DNA of 64,000 nucleotides. It comes from Symsagittifera roscoffensis. Taxonomy: Eukaryota; Xenacoelomorpha; Acoela; Convolutidae. The stretch's first letter is position 1, and each line of letters begins with the position of its first letter. Of this stretch, positions 53,037 to 61,224 are shown piece after piece. The notes beneath the pieces were generated by a model. The model worked only from the letters and a program-made list of their open reading frames with translations, made no database searches and was not told the DNA's origin. The position numbers and the translations under genes are program-made. The DNA is taken from NCBI RefSeq assembly GCF_963678635.1, contig NC_087067.1:7423716-7487715 (forward strand), in the 5' to 3' direction.

Positions 53037-54653
53037 TTAACCCACCAAATATCGTGCTCCTGATGGTCTACAAAAAGTCTCACTGTGTCTAATGTTCATT
53101 TCCGTCTCGATTGCTTCCATCCATTTTCCTATGTTTTTCTGCTCAGTCTGCAGAACTCCTGGGAATACTTCTACACTGATGGCTGTGACCATCTCATGTT
53201 TCTGTTCTAGATTCAATAGTGACTCTAAAGAACCAAACATGCTGTAGAATCCTAGTGCAGTCACTAGATTCACCTCGGTTCCTCCATGGCAATCTGCTAT
53301 CAATTCCGCTTCTGTTCTTGCTTTCATCACTACGTTTCCAAACAGTACCGTCAATTGCTTGTGTTGTTTCTCCAGGGTCTTCACACAGTTCAGACCTCCA
53401 CAAACATGACCATCCAGTCCACAGACTTCCGCCAGACAGCTACCAGGTTTGACCCAGTCTTCTGGTCCCCAGCCAGGCAACTCCACTTTATCTTCTCCAT
53501 TGCTCCTAGAGGCCGTTATCATCACATTATATATGATGTTGAGGTCACGCAGGTTACAGTCTGCATTCAGTTCCCTCTGCACGTTTTGTGTCGCTCGCAA
53601 TATTGAGTCAGCGTTGGGACTAGGACACCATGATGGCCTCATCAATTCCCACACTGCCATCAAGCTCGTCCTCAGTAATTCATCTGAGAATCCCAACCCA
53701 AACTCCACTCTTTTATCAGATTTTGGTACGGAAGGTGCAGTCACCTCTTCTTCCAAGACCAGTCCCAATTTGGCCTGTGGATTGTTAACGCTCTTAATCG
53801 TCACAATTCTGGACGTCCAGAATCTTAGCAACACCGCCTGCTCGTAATCGAAGAAGCAATCGCGTATGTCTTCACTCAGGAAAGGGTTGTACGCTATCCC
53901 TATGATCCCGGATACGTAGCTATACGATTTCTTTTTGATCGGTCCACAGTATTCACTGGATTTCGGCAATGCCCCCATAGATTCTTTAGCGAGTCTCAGC
54001 TCCTTGTTTGAGAATCTCCTGATTTCGTCTATCTTTCTCATGGGTTCTAATTCCTCGGGTTCTTTCATGTTTACGCTCATCGGTTTACTTTGCTGCATAT
54101 CCAGCAGTGCTAGCAAGAATAAGGCTTTCGCTCGCTCATCGCCTTCCCTCAACATCTTAACACAAGTGTTCAATGCAGGTACTGAAATCTGCTCTATCAG
54201 GAATCGAATGAAACAGAGAGCGTCTCTCCGCTTCGCACACGCTACTGCTGCTCCCTCTTGGACTATCCGATCCCTCAGGTTCGTCATGAGGAAAACCTTC
54301 TCTTCTTTCGACCTCTTCCTTTCTTCTGAATCATATTCTTCGCGAGTCAGTCCCATCATGCACCAGGCGAACCTGAGTTGTAACTCTGTTCTTACGTAAG
54401 GTACTGCCACTAGAGCATGTATTCTTGGCGTAGTCCTCATCTCTTCTTCGAAGTACCTTAATACCACTGCTTTCCATGGAAGGCTCACCAACTGCTCCAT
54501 CGTTTCTCCCTGTATCTCAGACGACGCTAAAGTCCCGTACGCCTTCTGCTTGAAGGTGATGCCTTGCAACATTGTCTCCAGATAACCCTCCATGGCATCT
54601 TTGTCCTCCAGAGCCATCACATACCCTCTAGCCGAGTTTCTGTATTCTAACAT
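53037..54653 (-). CDS. ORF5: unknown protein, copy B
   Basis: 538 codons, directly after ORF4: the sequence is ATG-TAG-ATG, so the start codon follows the ORF4 stop without a gap and in the same phase. That fits either stop readthrough or termination-reinitiation. Landmarks conserved in copies A and C: YVSGIIGIAYNPFLSEDIRD, VLLRFWTSRIVTI, FGLGFSDELLRTSLMAVWEL, MRPSWCPSPN, LRDLNIIYNVMI and FGSLESLLNLEQKHEM. Mostly helical in character, no signal peptide and no known domain. Ends with TAA in place of a sense codon. Confidence 0.72.
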   Translation of the reverse strand: MLEYRNSARGYVMALEDKDAMEGYLETMLQGITFKQKAYGTLASSEIQGETMEQLVSLPWKAVVLRYFEEEMRTTPRIHALVAVPYVRTELQLRFAWCMMGLTREEYDSEERKRSKEEKVFLMTNLRDRIVQEGAAVACAKRRDALCFIRFLIEQISVPALNTCVKMLREGDERAKALFLLALLDMQQSKPMSVNMKEPEELEPMRKIDEIRRFSNKELRLAKESMGALPKSSEYCGPIKKKSYSYVSGIIGIAYNPFLSEDIRDCFFDYEQAVLLRFWTSRIVTIKSVNNPQAKLGLVLEEEVTAPSVPKSDKRVEFGLGFSDELLRTSLMAVWELMRPSWCPSPNADSILRATQNVQRELNADCNLRDLNIIYNVMITASRSNGEDKVELPGWGPEDWVKPGSCLAEVCGLDGHVCGGLNCVKTLEKQHKQLTVLFGNVVMKARTEAELIADCHGGTEVNLVTALGFYSMFGSLESLLNLEQKHEMVTAISVEVFPGVLQTEQKNIGKWMEAIETEMNIRHSETFCRPSGARYLVG

Positions 54654-57458
54654 CTACATGTATCCACCTTCAGGTTCATCTATCGACACAGTCTCCGACA
54701 CTGTTAGTCGGTTATATTCCACTGGTATTAGTTGTCCTGCGACACTTCCCTTTCCGTGATTCATGGGAGATGGCTTAAAGTCTCTCATTGTGCTCTCTCC
54801 ACATTGGCTGAGTATTTCCATTTCTAAGGTTGCTCCAGTCAGAGTGCGGTCACTCCTTTTGGACTTATAACCTGTTAACTTTATCCCCGCCATGAGAATG
54901 GGTGGCACCATTGCTACAGCAGTTAACATTTTATCTGTGCCAGGCAGTTGATAATCACCTTGCCCCAAATCCATGACTTCCTCGACTCGTTTCCTTTTCG
55001 CTGAGTTAACAACTTTCATCGATATCTTCGAATCCACCTTCGTCTTTCCGACTCTCCTCGGTATCACTCTGCTGCCCAACTTCATTTTCATCGCATTGAT
55101 TTTATCAATCACCAATTTTGATCGCATCGTCCCTCTCCTGGTTCTTGACAGATACACCACCTCTCCTTTATCGTCCTGCGGTGTCATCTTGATGGGAGAA
55201 TTCGCTTCACTTTCATCAGTGGCCGAGTCGATCAACAACTCACTCAGTCTCCCTTCACAATCATCAAGCTTGTCAAGGACTTCCCTCATCAAGGGTTGGT
55301 TGAGACCCGTTTTCAGAATGGACTGGGTCCCATAGCTCTGAACCACGGTCCAGACTTCTTCCATAAACGCCACTCTGTCCAATTTGCATCCCGTCCTACT
55401 CTCGTGGTCTCGGTGATGTACTTCCCATTCTTCTTCGGGCAGCGTTCCCAAGAAAGGTACTCTGGCTGAGGCCTCTATTCTTCTCCTCCTAGGTGATTCC
55501 ATGAGGATTCTCTGGTCGTTATTTCTTGAATTGCCAGGAGAGCTGCTCTCCGGCAAATTCCGTTTCATTTCCTTAAAGGCTGACGGAGGCTCCAGTGTCG
55601 AGATGCCTTCATCCGCTGGCTCAGTCGTTTCCAACGTATCTGCATTGTTCTCAAGATCACTGAAGATATTGAAATCCAGGCTGGATGTTCCTCCTGTCGA
55701 TGCCCTGTCGTCTTCCCCACCAGCTTGATCTGCATCTTTTTGCATGGGTTCTTCGGTCTGACGGCTTCCTCCCTGTCCGTCATTTCCTTCTGACTTATCC
55801 TTGTTCGAGCTCGAGGGTCCTTGTTCATCATTGTCATCTTCTTCCGGGAATCTCGGTATGAGCAATGTACCGGCCGATCTATCTTCCTCCTCCCCATGGA
55901 TCACTTTGATTTCCTCGCAGCCGAAGGGTGCTAGGAAGGTTCTCGTCTGCAGTATTCCTCCCACTTTCATCTCCTGTTTCACACTAGTCAGGATTAAGGA
56001 GGCTTCAGGCAGTTCGGTCCTGCCTCTCAACCTCATCGGAGCTAAGCCTAATCCCGTCCATTCCTCGTCGAATTTCCCAGGCTTGGGAGTCGCGGCGTTG
56101 CTTATTCGCCTTCTCGTTGCTTGATCCGTATATGCAAATCGTGTGTATTGTAACACGGCGGCATTTCTCCCTACAAAGTATGGATCCATCGTTCCCATGA
56201 AATTCCCTACTCTCCTTTCATTGGTTTCGAATGCTCTCAATCTAGGAGTTTGTACCACGGAGACTGCTCCGAGCAACATCCTTCTTATCAGAGGGAATTC
56301 AGGGATTGCCTCCGGCAGCTTCTTGTAATCACCCCAGTCCTCCGTCTCTTCTCTCACTTTTTGATATGCTGCAGTGAGACGAGGCACTCTGGTTATTTCA
56401 CCATTCGTTTTATCATAGGGTCTCAGATTCCAAAGCTTCGGAAACACTTCGATGTGTCCTCTTTCTACTTCTCCCATGCGATCACGGAAGTGATCGTCAA
56501 AATTGATGACTGTCATCTCTGGCTCTGATATTTTCGTAAACAACAGATCTTCACTCATGAGCTCCCGCAATGTGTGCTGCTCACACCAGTTCAGTGTACT
56601 ACCGTCCACTGCTGATATGAGGTTCAGGTGCAGCACCGACCTCCTATATGCTTCCACTTTAACGTCAGGGAACGCAAACGTGACTGCTGGTCCATAGATC
56701 ACCGTCACAAACTCCGTGACTCCTCTGATCAGCGCCAAGGGATCGGTTCTCATAGCCAAGCTCAGATCGGTTAACAGCGGCATGCCTCCAACATGTCTTC
56801 TAACATCTTCCTCTCTTTCTATCGTCTCGTCTTCTCCCGTTCCAAAGCGATTTTGTTGTAAGAGATACTGGATAAGAGTGTGTCTCAGGTCTCTTATCTT
56901 GTTCCACGAGTCCGTGGATTTCTTCATATCCAAGTTCCTCACTCTCTCTCTCATCTGCTCTGGACAACGTGTCAGTTTCATCAGTCCTCCCAAGTATCCG
57001 TGGGTAATTGCAATCAATGTCAGAAGTCCGTCTAGCCGCAGGTTCTGGATTCCATCAGTGAGCAGTATCGCCGGTCCTTTCACGAAACTCTCTGCTCCAA
57101 ATGTCACGAACAAGGCTAATAGTTCCACTATCGACACTTCCACTACTGCTTGGAGGAATTTTTTTATCAAGTAGTGCGAGACTTTCGGGTAAACTTTTGC
57201 CAAGAAGGACGCGGTCCATCCGGCTCCCAACCCTTCTAGCATGCTGTCTGTCCATTCAAAGCCCTCCTGTCCCTTCACTTCCTGGGTCCAGAAGGTTTCC
57301 AGAGTAATCTGACACATTCTGTTCACAAATTCAGCGGTCTTTTCCCCGGCATTTTCCACCAGGTTCACCTCCTTCAACAAGTAGGCATGTATCTTTGTGA
57401 TCATCACGGGGCCTTGCTCAAAAGCGTCTGCACCCAATGCCGCTACAGGTGTAGCCAC
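54654..57458 (-). CDS. ORF4: large unknown protein, copy B
   Basis: 934 codons; the phase is open further upstream and overlaps ORF3 by more than 80 bases in the -1 phase, so frameshifting or reinitiation could connect them; the codon at 57458 is GTG. Residues about 1-330 are an alpha-helical, partly hydrophobic region (VEVSIVELLALFVTF, LDGLLTLIAITHGYLGGL). The middle has the conserved SAVDGSTLNWCEQHTLRELM and EVFPKLWNLRPY. Residues about 540-640 are acidic and Ser-rich, followed by a basic stretch (SPRRRRIEASAR, SAKRKRVEE). It is not similar to retroviral Env: no signal peptide, furin site or C-terminal anchor is visible. Function unknown. Confidence 0.75.
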   Translation of the reverse strand: MATPVAALGADAFEQGPVMITKIHAYLLKEVNLVENAGEKTAEFVNRMCQITLETFWTQEVKGQEGFEWTDSMLEGLGAGWTASFLAKVYPKVSHYLIKKFLQAVVEVSIVELLALFVTFGAESFVKGPAILLTDGIQNLRLDGLLTLIAITHGYLGGLMKLTRCPEQMRERVRNLDMKKSTDSWNKIRDLRHTLIQYLLQQNRFGTGEDETIEREEDVRRHVGGMPLLTDLSLAMRTDPLALIRGVTEFVTVIYGPAVTFAFPDVKVEAYRRSVLHLNLISAVDGSTLNWCEQHTLRELMSEDLLFTKISEPEMTVINFDDHFRDRMGEVERGHIEVFPKLWNLRPYDKTNGEITRVPRLTAAYQKVREETEDWGDYKKLPEAIPEFPLIRRMLLGAVSVVQTPRLRAFETNERRVGNFMGTMDPYFVGRNAAVLQYTRFAYTDQATRRRISNAATPKPGKFDEEWTGLGLAPMRLRGRTELPEASLILTSVKQEMKVGGILQTRTFLAPFGCEEIKVIHGEEEDRSAGTLLIPRFPEEDDNDEQGPSSSNKDKSEGNDGQGGSRQTEEPMQKDADQAGGEDDRASTGGTSSLDFNIFSDLENNADTLETTEPADEGISTLEPPSAFKEMKRNLPESSSPGNSRNNDQRILMESPRRRRIEASARVPFLGTLPEEEWEVHHRDHESRTGCKLDRVAFMEEVWTVVQSYGTQSILKTGLNQPLMREVLDKLDDCEGRLSELLIDSATDESEANSPIKMTPQDDKGEVVYLSRTRRGTMRSKLVIDKINAMKMKLGSRVIPRRVGKTKVDSKISMKVVNSAKRKRVEEVMDLGQGDYQLPGTDKMLTAVAMVPPILMAGIKLTGYKSKRSDRTLTGATLEMEILSQCGESTMRDFKPSPMNHGKGSVAGQLIPVEYNRLTVSETVSIDEPEGGYM

Positions 57459-58918
57459 TGGTTGGCTTCCGGCTTGGTTCTCAAAACCATCGCCTCCAAA
57501 TGAGCTCTCGTCTCGAGTGAATTTTTCCTTCTTGTGTCTTCACCTGCCACTTCCATTGCTCGGAACCATAAGTCGTTGGACATCGCCGCGATCACTCGAT
57601 GGTCGTCGTCTACTCCTGGTTTCAGTTTGAGCTGTCGACTGAAATTGGACAGTTCCAACCCCAGCACCTCGTCCAATACTAACATGTGTAGCGCATGGTC
57701 CTTGAATCCTCTCATCGCGTTTGAGATATCTGACCACACTGCAGGCAGTTCAGCCTTGAGTGGCCTCAGGTTCTCCATCTCTATCATGCGATTCGGGGCT
57801 GATATGATCACATCATATTTTCTTTCCGAAAGCAAGGCATACACAAATTTCAGTCCATCCGGGAAATGTGCATACCCCGGAGACAACGCGAATACTATTC
57901 TCGGTGTCACTTTGGTGAACGACCCCTCCTTCGTCGCATCCACCACTTCACCCATCGACTCAAGGATATCTTTTATCGCTGGCCACACAGCGTTCTCTGC
58001 CGTTGTACGATCTCTGAGTCTGTTCAGAAAACCTCTACTGTGTAGATGGTCGTTGATGCCAGCGAACACGATCGTAATTGGGTTCATGTCCGTCTGCCTT
58101 TGTACCCCTATAGCCAGAGATATCGATTGCAGTAGGTCCAGGTCGACCGCTGCCAACATTATGACGTCCGGCCAAAACAGAGACTTGGAGGTGTACACGA
58201 ACTCTGAATTCGCTACTATCATAATCTTGGCCTTCCTCATTTCTGCTTTGTCATAGGCGGCGAAGATGGTCTCATCTTTCTTTATCGCTTTCAATCCGCC
58301 GTATCTTTGGGCATCACCATCTTGATTCACTAGTTTTGGGTATATTCTATCCTTCACATGACCAGGAGGTGAGCTTACTTGCCTGAACATCTTCACATGT
58401 TGTCCAATCGGCGCCCTTGTCACTAGAAATCTTCCAGGTATCTCTTCTCGATTCCCTTCGTCATGATTCAACCTCACACCCTGCAGTGGTCTCGCGTTCA
58501 CTGGTCCCATTGTGTTGTTAGAGGGCAGGCCCTCTAGGTCAGCAAATCTCAAGGCCGTCGTGGAGCTGAAATTTATGCTAGCGGCTATCAACCAGTCTAC
58601 GCCGGTTATCGAGTACAATCTGCTGACGGATAGCGTCGCTCCATTCAGCATCCTCCTTGCATCTTCGATGAAGCTTACCCTCTGGAGATCCAGCTTCATT
58701 AGCTCGTCTTTGTATACATGCCAGGGAGACGGTATGGGTCTTGACCACATCAACGAGCCTCTGCCCGGACGTCTCTCCTCTCGACTGGTACTTGTCGTCT
58801 CTGATCTAGTGTCCGATCTAGTGTCCGATCTAGACGTGCCGTCTGTCTCTTCGATTAGGTTGACAGGTCCTATTCTTCTCCTAGGATGGATGGTCCTCCT
58901 CATCGGCGCTTCTCCCAA
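57443..58918 (-). CDS. ORF3: SGNH-like protein, copy B
   Basis: 491 codons, in the same phase as the frame before it (TAG at 58925-58927 between them). Arg-rich N-terminus (MRRTIHPRRR), then NTMGPVNARPLQ, KIMIVANSEFVYTSKSLFWP, ITIVFAGINDHLHSRGFLNR, VFALSPGYAHFPDGLKFVYA, SAPNRMIEMENLRPLKAE. The G-I-N-D motif and its preceding strand resemble SGNH block III, and the ANSEF stretch could be a degenerate block I without the catalytic GDS. I infer a second, probably non-catalytic, SGNH-like domain. Conserved in copy A (33623-34663). Confidence 0.68.
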   Translation of the reverse strand: MGEAPMRRTIHPRRRIGPVNLIEETDGTSRSDTRSDTRSETTSTSREERRPGRGSLMWSRPIPSPWHVYKDELMKLDLQRVSFIEDARRMLNGATLSVSRLYSITGVDWLIAASINFSSTTALRFADLEGLPSNNTMGPVNARPLQGVRLNHDEGNREEIPGRFLVTRAPIGQHVKMFRQVSSPPGHVKDRIYPKLVNQDGDAQRYGGLKAIKKDETIFAAYDKAEMRKAKIMIVANSEFVYTSKSLFWPDVIMLAAVDLDLLQSISLAIGVQRQTDMNPITIVFAGINDHLHSRGFLNRLRDRTTAENAVWPAIKDILESMGEVVDATKEGSFTKVTPRIVFALSPGYAHFPDGLKFVYALLSERKYDVIISAPNRMIEMENLRPLKAELPAVWSDISNAMRGFKDHALHMLVLDEVLGLELSNFSRQLKLKPGVDDDHRVIAAMSNDLWFRAMEVAGEDTRRKNSLETRAHLEAMVLRTKPEANQWLHL

Positions 58919-58924
58919 TCGATC

Positions 58925-59404
58925 CTATACGTCTGTCCTTTGACCTGGTTCGCTGGAGCTTTGTTGTCTGTAGTTCGTGACGGCCGGGACCTTACCCAAG
59001 CGTGTTTCCAGGCTAGGAGGCACAAAGGTGGTAATCACCGCGTCACTCGCTGTTCCTTCTTCCTTCAGCACTCCTGTGTCAAAGAGCTCTGCTTCTAGTT
59101 CGTCCAACCGCTCTTGGAAGACTCGATTCAACCAAGCTTGTCCTTCGATACTGTCGAAGTGGATGCCGTCCGTGGTCAGTCTGGCCTGATCCATAGCTCT
59201 CAACTCATGTTCGATGTCCATGAGGATCATTCTTCCGGCGTTCCGACTTGCGAGGTTCCTCAAGATGTTATTCCGCCTGACGACTCCCTCGTTGTGCCTT
59301 CTCCCTGCTACTGTCAGGCTTCTCGTGTTCATTGGCACAGTGCAAACAGTCAGTACCGCGCAATTGAATTTCTGCCAGAGGGTAGTAAACAAACACACCA
59401 TCAT
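58925..59404 (-). CDS. ORF2b: SGNH hydrolase C-terminal part, copy B
   Basis: 159 codons: LWQKFNCAVLTVCTVPMNTR, then RRNNILRNLASRNAGRMILM, then LTTDGIHFDSIEGQAWLNRV with block V (Asp and His of the SGNH triad), followed by a helical tail. It completes the domain started in ORF2. Its ATG overlaps the ORF2 TGA (ATGATG context), another phase. In copy A the whole domain is in one phase, so a frameshift mutation in copy B is the simplest explanation; a translational coupling cannot be excluded. Confidence 0.75.
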   Translation of the reverse strand: MMVCLFTTLWQKFNCAVLTVCTVPMNTRSLTVAGRRHNEGVVRRNNILRNLASRNAGRMILMDIEHELRAMDQARLTTDGIHFDSIEGQAWLNRVFQERLDELEAELFDTGVLKEEGTASDAVITTFVPPSLETRLGKVPAVTNYRQQSSSEPGQRTDV

Positions 59405-60186
59405 TGACTCCCATAGTGCTCATCTGAACCTCGGGAGATGTCATTCGTCCCAACCAAGATCATCACATTGGGGATCCTCCCTGGATTCATCAGTTCCACC
59501 ATTCGATATAACTGGGCTATCGTCGCGCCTCCAAAGGCCATCACCGTGGTGACCCACGAGGTCCTCAAATTCGACAGCACTCTGACCAAGCTGTCTCCCA
59601 GTATCAGATGAGATGTCCCGAGTGGTGGTTGCTGCAGGTTTACTGCCGGGTTCCAAGTCGCTCGATTGAAGCAAGCTCTCGGATCTGTCTCCAGAACTCC
59701 CGTGAAATTATATTTCAATTGATTATTCTTTTGCACGTCTATCATGCGAGACACTTTCTTCGCTGGCATCTTCCATATTCTTCTCTCTGGGGCCCTCGAG
59801 CTCCCCATGAGTGGTGTCACGTCACTTATCCCCTGTCTGATCACGGTCTGGGAGAGTCGTACTCTGCCCGTGTCGTCAATCGTTCCATAGGGTGCAGTCA
59901 CCCCGGAACCTGGCGCATTCTTGTTAGCGACCAGTCGTCCAGCTGTCTCTATCAGCTTCCTCCCTGTCTGTTCCACGACGGGGTCACCCAGGGTGTCACT
60001 AGGATCCGGGATTGTTACTCGATTTGTCTCTGTCGGGAGCCGTGTCTCTATTGTTTGACTCATTTCTCGAGGCGTCAAGAGCTCCATCGGGGACTGCCCA
60101 CGAGGAATATTCCTTGCAGGTATCACTTTCTCCACGGCCGTTGTCAACGCCATCTGTTCCGATTGCTCTTTGTAATCCTGCCTCAA
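59401..60186 (-). CDS. ORF2: SGNH/GDSL-type hydrolase, N-terminal part, copy B
   Basis: 261 codons. Residues 1-190 are a polar linker (SPMELLTPREMSQTIETRLP). Then HLILGDSLVRVLSNLRTSW with GDSL block I (nucleophile Ser), TTVMAFGGATIAQLYRM (block II-like Gly) and NVMILVGTNDISRG (block III, Asn oxyanion residue). The catalytic His lies in ORF2b. SGNH hydrolases remove acyl or acetyl groups; in retroelements they are known from ORF1 of CR1/L2-type LINEs and from giant Athena-type elements, which is family knowledge, not a proof of function here. Same phase as ORF1, separated by TAG at 60229-60231. Confidence 0.8.
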   Translation of the reverse strand: MRQDYKEQSEQMALTTAVEKVIPARNIPRGQSPMELLTPREMSQTIETRLPTETNRVTIPDPSDTLGDPVVEQTGRKLIETAGRLVANKNAPGSGVTAPYGTIDDTGRVRLSQTVIRQGISDVTPLMGSSRAPERRIWKMPAKKVSRMIDVQKNNQLKYNFTGVLETDPRACFNRATWNPAVNLQQPPLGTSHLILGDSLVRVLSNLRTSWVTTVMAFGGATIAQLYRMVELMNPGRIPNVMILVGTNDISRGSDEHYGSQ

Positions 60187-60228
60187 GCGCTCAATTTCTT
60201 GACCCTGCTTTTTGTTGCAGTCTTCAAA

Positions 60229-60822
60229 CTATTTTCTCCACATGTCTCGATCTTCCTCCATCTGGAGCATACTTTTGGTCATCTCGTCCAGCTCCTTCTT
60301 CGTACTTTTCGGTTCATCGTTCATCTCATCCAGATCTTGCATGGTTTGGTTTGTCTGAACCTTCTGTCCTACTTTCGCCCTTTTTGGTGGCACAGCTGCT
60401 CTCAGTGGTGAACCAGACGAGGCCGCCTCGCTGTTCATCTCCTGATGCATTCTCATCAGCCCAGGTTTGGGCTTGGAGGGCATAGGCATCCCACCTGGTT
60501 GGTAAGTCCTAGAACTTCCCAATCCAGGCTCATTCGCCAAGTCACTCCCTGAGAGAGCCCCGTTTCTCCACCTCATCACTCTCATGTTCGGGCGGTCTAG
60601 TACTCCCCTTTCTCTATATGCTGCCATCAACAGGACTTCTGTGGGGCGGTCCCCACGGCTGTCATGCCCCAAGATGTTGATCAGGGCGGTCAGCAACATG
60701 ACTACCTCTGGGTCCTCCAGAGCGAAGTCTCGATCGATCAGCCGACGATAGATCGCATCTACCAATGGTCCCACATATGCCTCTGCCATGTCCATCAATT
60801 CATCCAAGTTGAAGTTATCCAT
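60229..60822 (-). CDS. ORF1: small N-terminal protein of the accessory block, copy B
   Basis: 197 codons, ATG at 60822. N-terminal helices (NLDELMDMAEAYVGPLVDAI, EVVMLLTALINILGHD, EVLLMAAYRERG), a Gly/Pro-rich middle (PGGMPMPSKPKPG), a basic patch (PPKRAKVGQK, possible nuclear localisation) and a C-terminal coiled coil (ELDEMTKSMLQMEEDRD). Ends at TAG, and the phase continues coiled-coil-like into ORF2 (CNKKQGQEIERLRQDYKEQ). By position and coiled coil it is the counterpart of ORF1 in copy A. Role unknown. Confidence 0.7.
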   Translation of the reverse strand: MDNFNLDELMDMAEAYVGPLVDAIYRRLIDRDFALEDPEVVMLLTALINILGHDSRGDRPTEVLLMAAYRERGVLDRPNMRVMRWRNGALSGSDLANEPGLGSSRTYQPGGMPMPSKPKPGLMRMHQEMNSEAASSGSPLRAAVPPKRAKVGQKVQTNQTMQDLDEMNDEPKSTKKELDEMTKSMLQMEEDRDMWRK

Positions 60823-61224
60823 TCTATTCTTTCAAGTTCGATTCGGTTTTGATTCCAAGATTTGACTCAAGTGAGTATTTAAACGATCAATCAGGATCTA
60901 GAAAAGAGGTCACGAATATTACACCTGTAAATTTTTTTAACATATATCGCTAAAATGCTAAAATTTGCTTAAAAACAGTTCAGACAAAAAGATATTTATC
61001 GTAAAATTTATTAAAATCAATCGGTCTCTAAAATTTTGGAATTCGACCTAAGATTGGACAGTCCAAACTTTGGACCTATTCCTAAGATCGTCATTCAGTT
61101 GTTCATGGTCACTAACCCCTTCTTACCCACCATCTTAATAACCTAACACATAACATAACATAACATAACATAACACATATTACATACAACTTAGTCTTTG
61201 GCCTAACACCCTCTCGCACGTCAC
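60823..61224 (-). other. Non-coding gap between pol and ORF1, copy B
   Basis: About 400 bp, AT-rich, with five ATAAC units (61149-61173). Corresponds to block N of copy A by position but not by sequence. If the accessory genes have their own promoter or a splice acceptor, it should be here. Confidence 0.5.

Noticed and set aside
54654-57458. Retroviral-type envelope glycoprotein in the env position
   Set aside because: No signal peptide, furin-type site, fusion-peptide pattern or C-terminal membrane anchor is visible in ORF4, ORF5 or ORF6.
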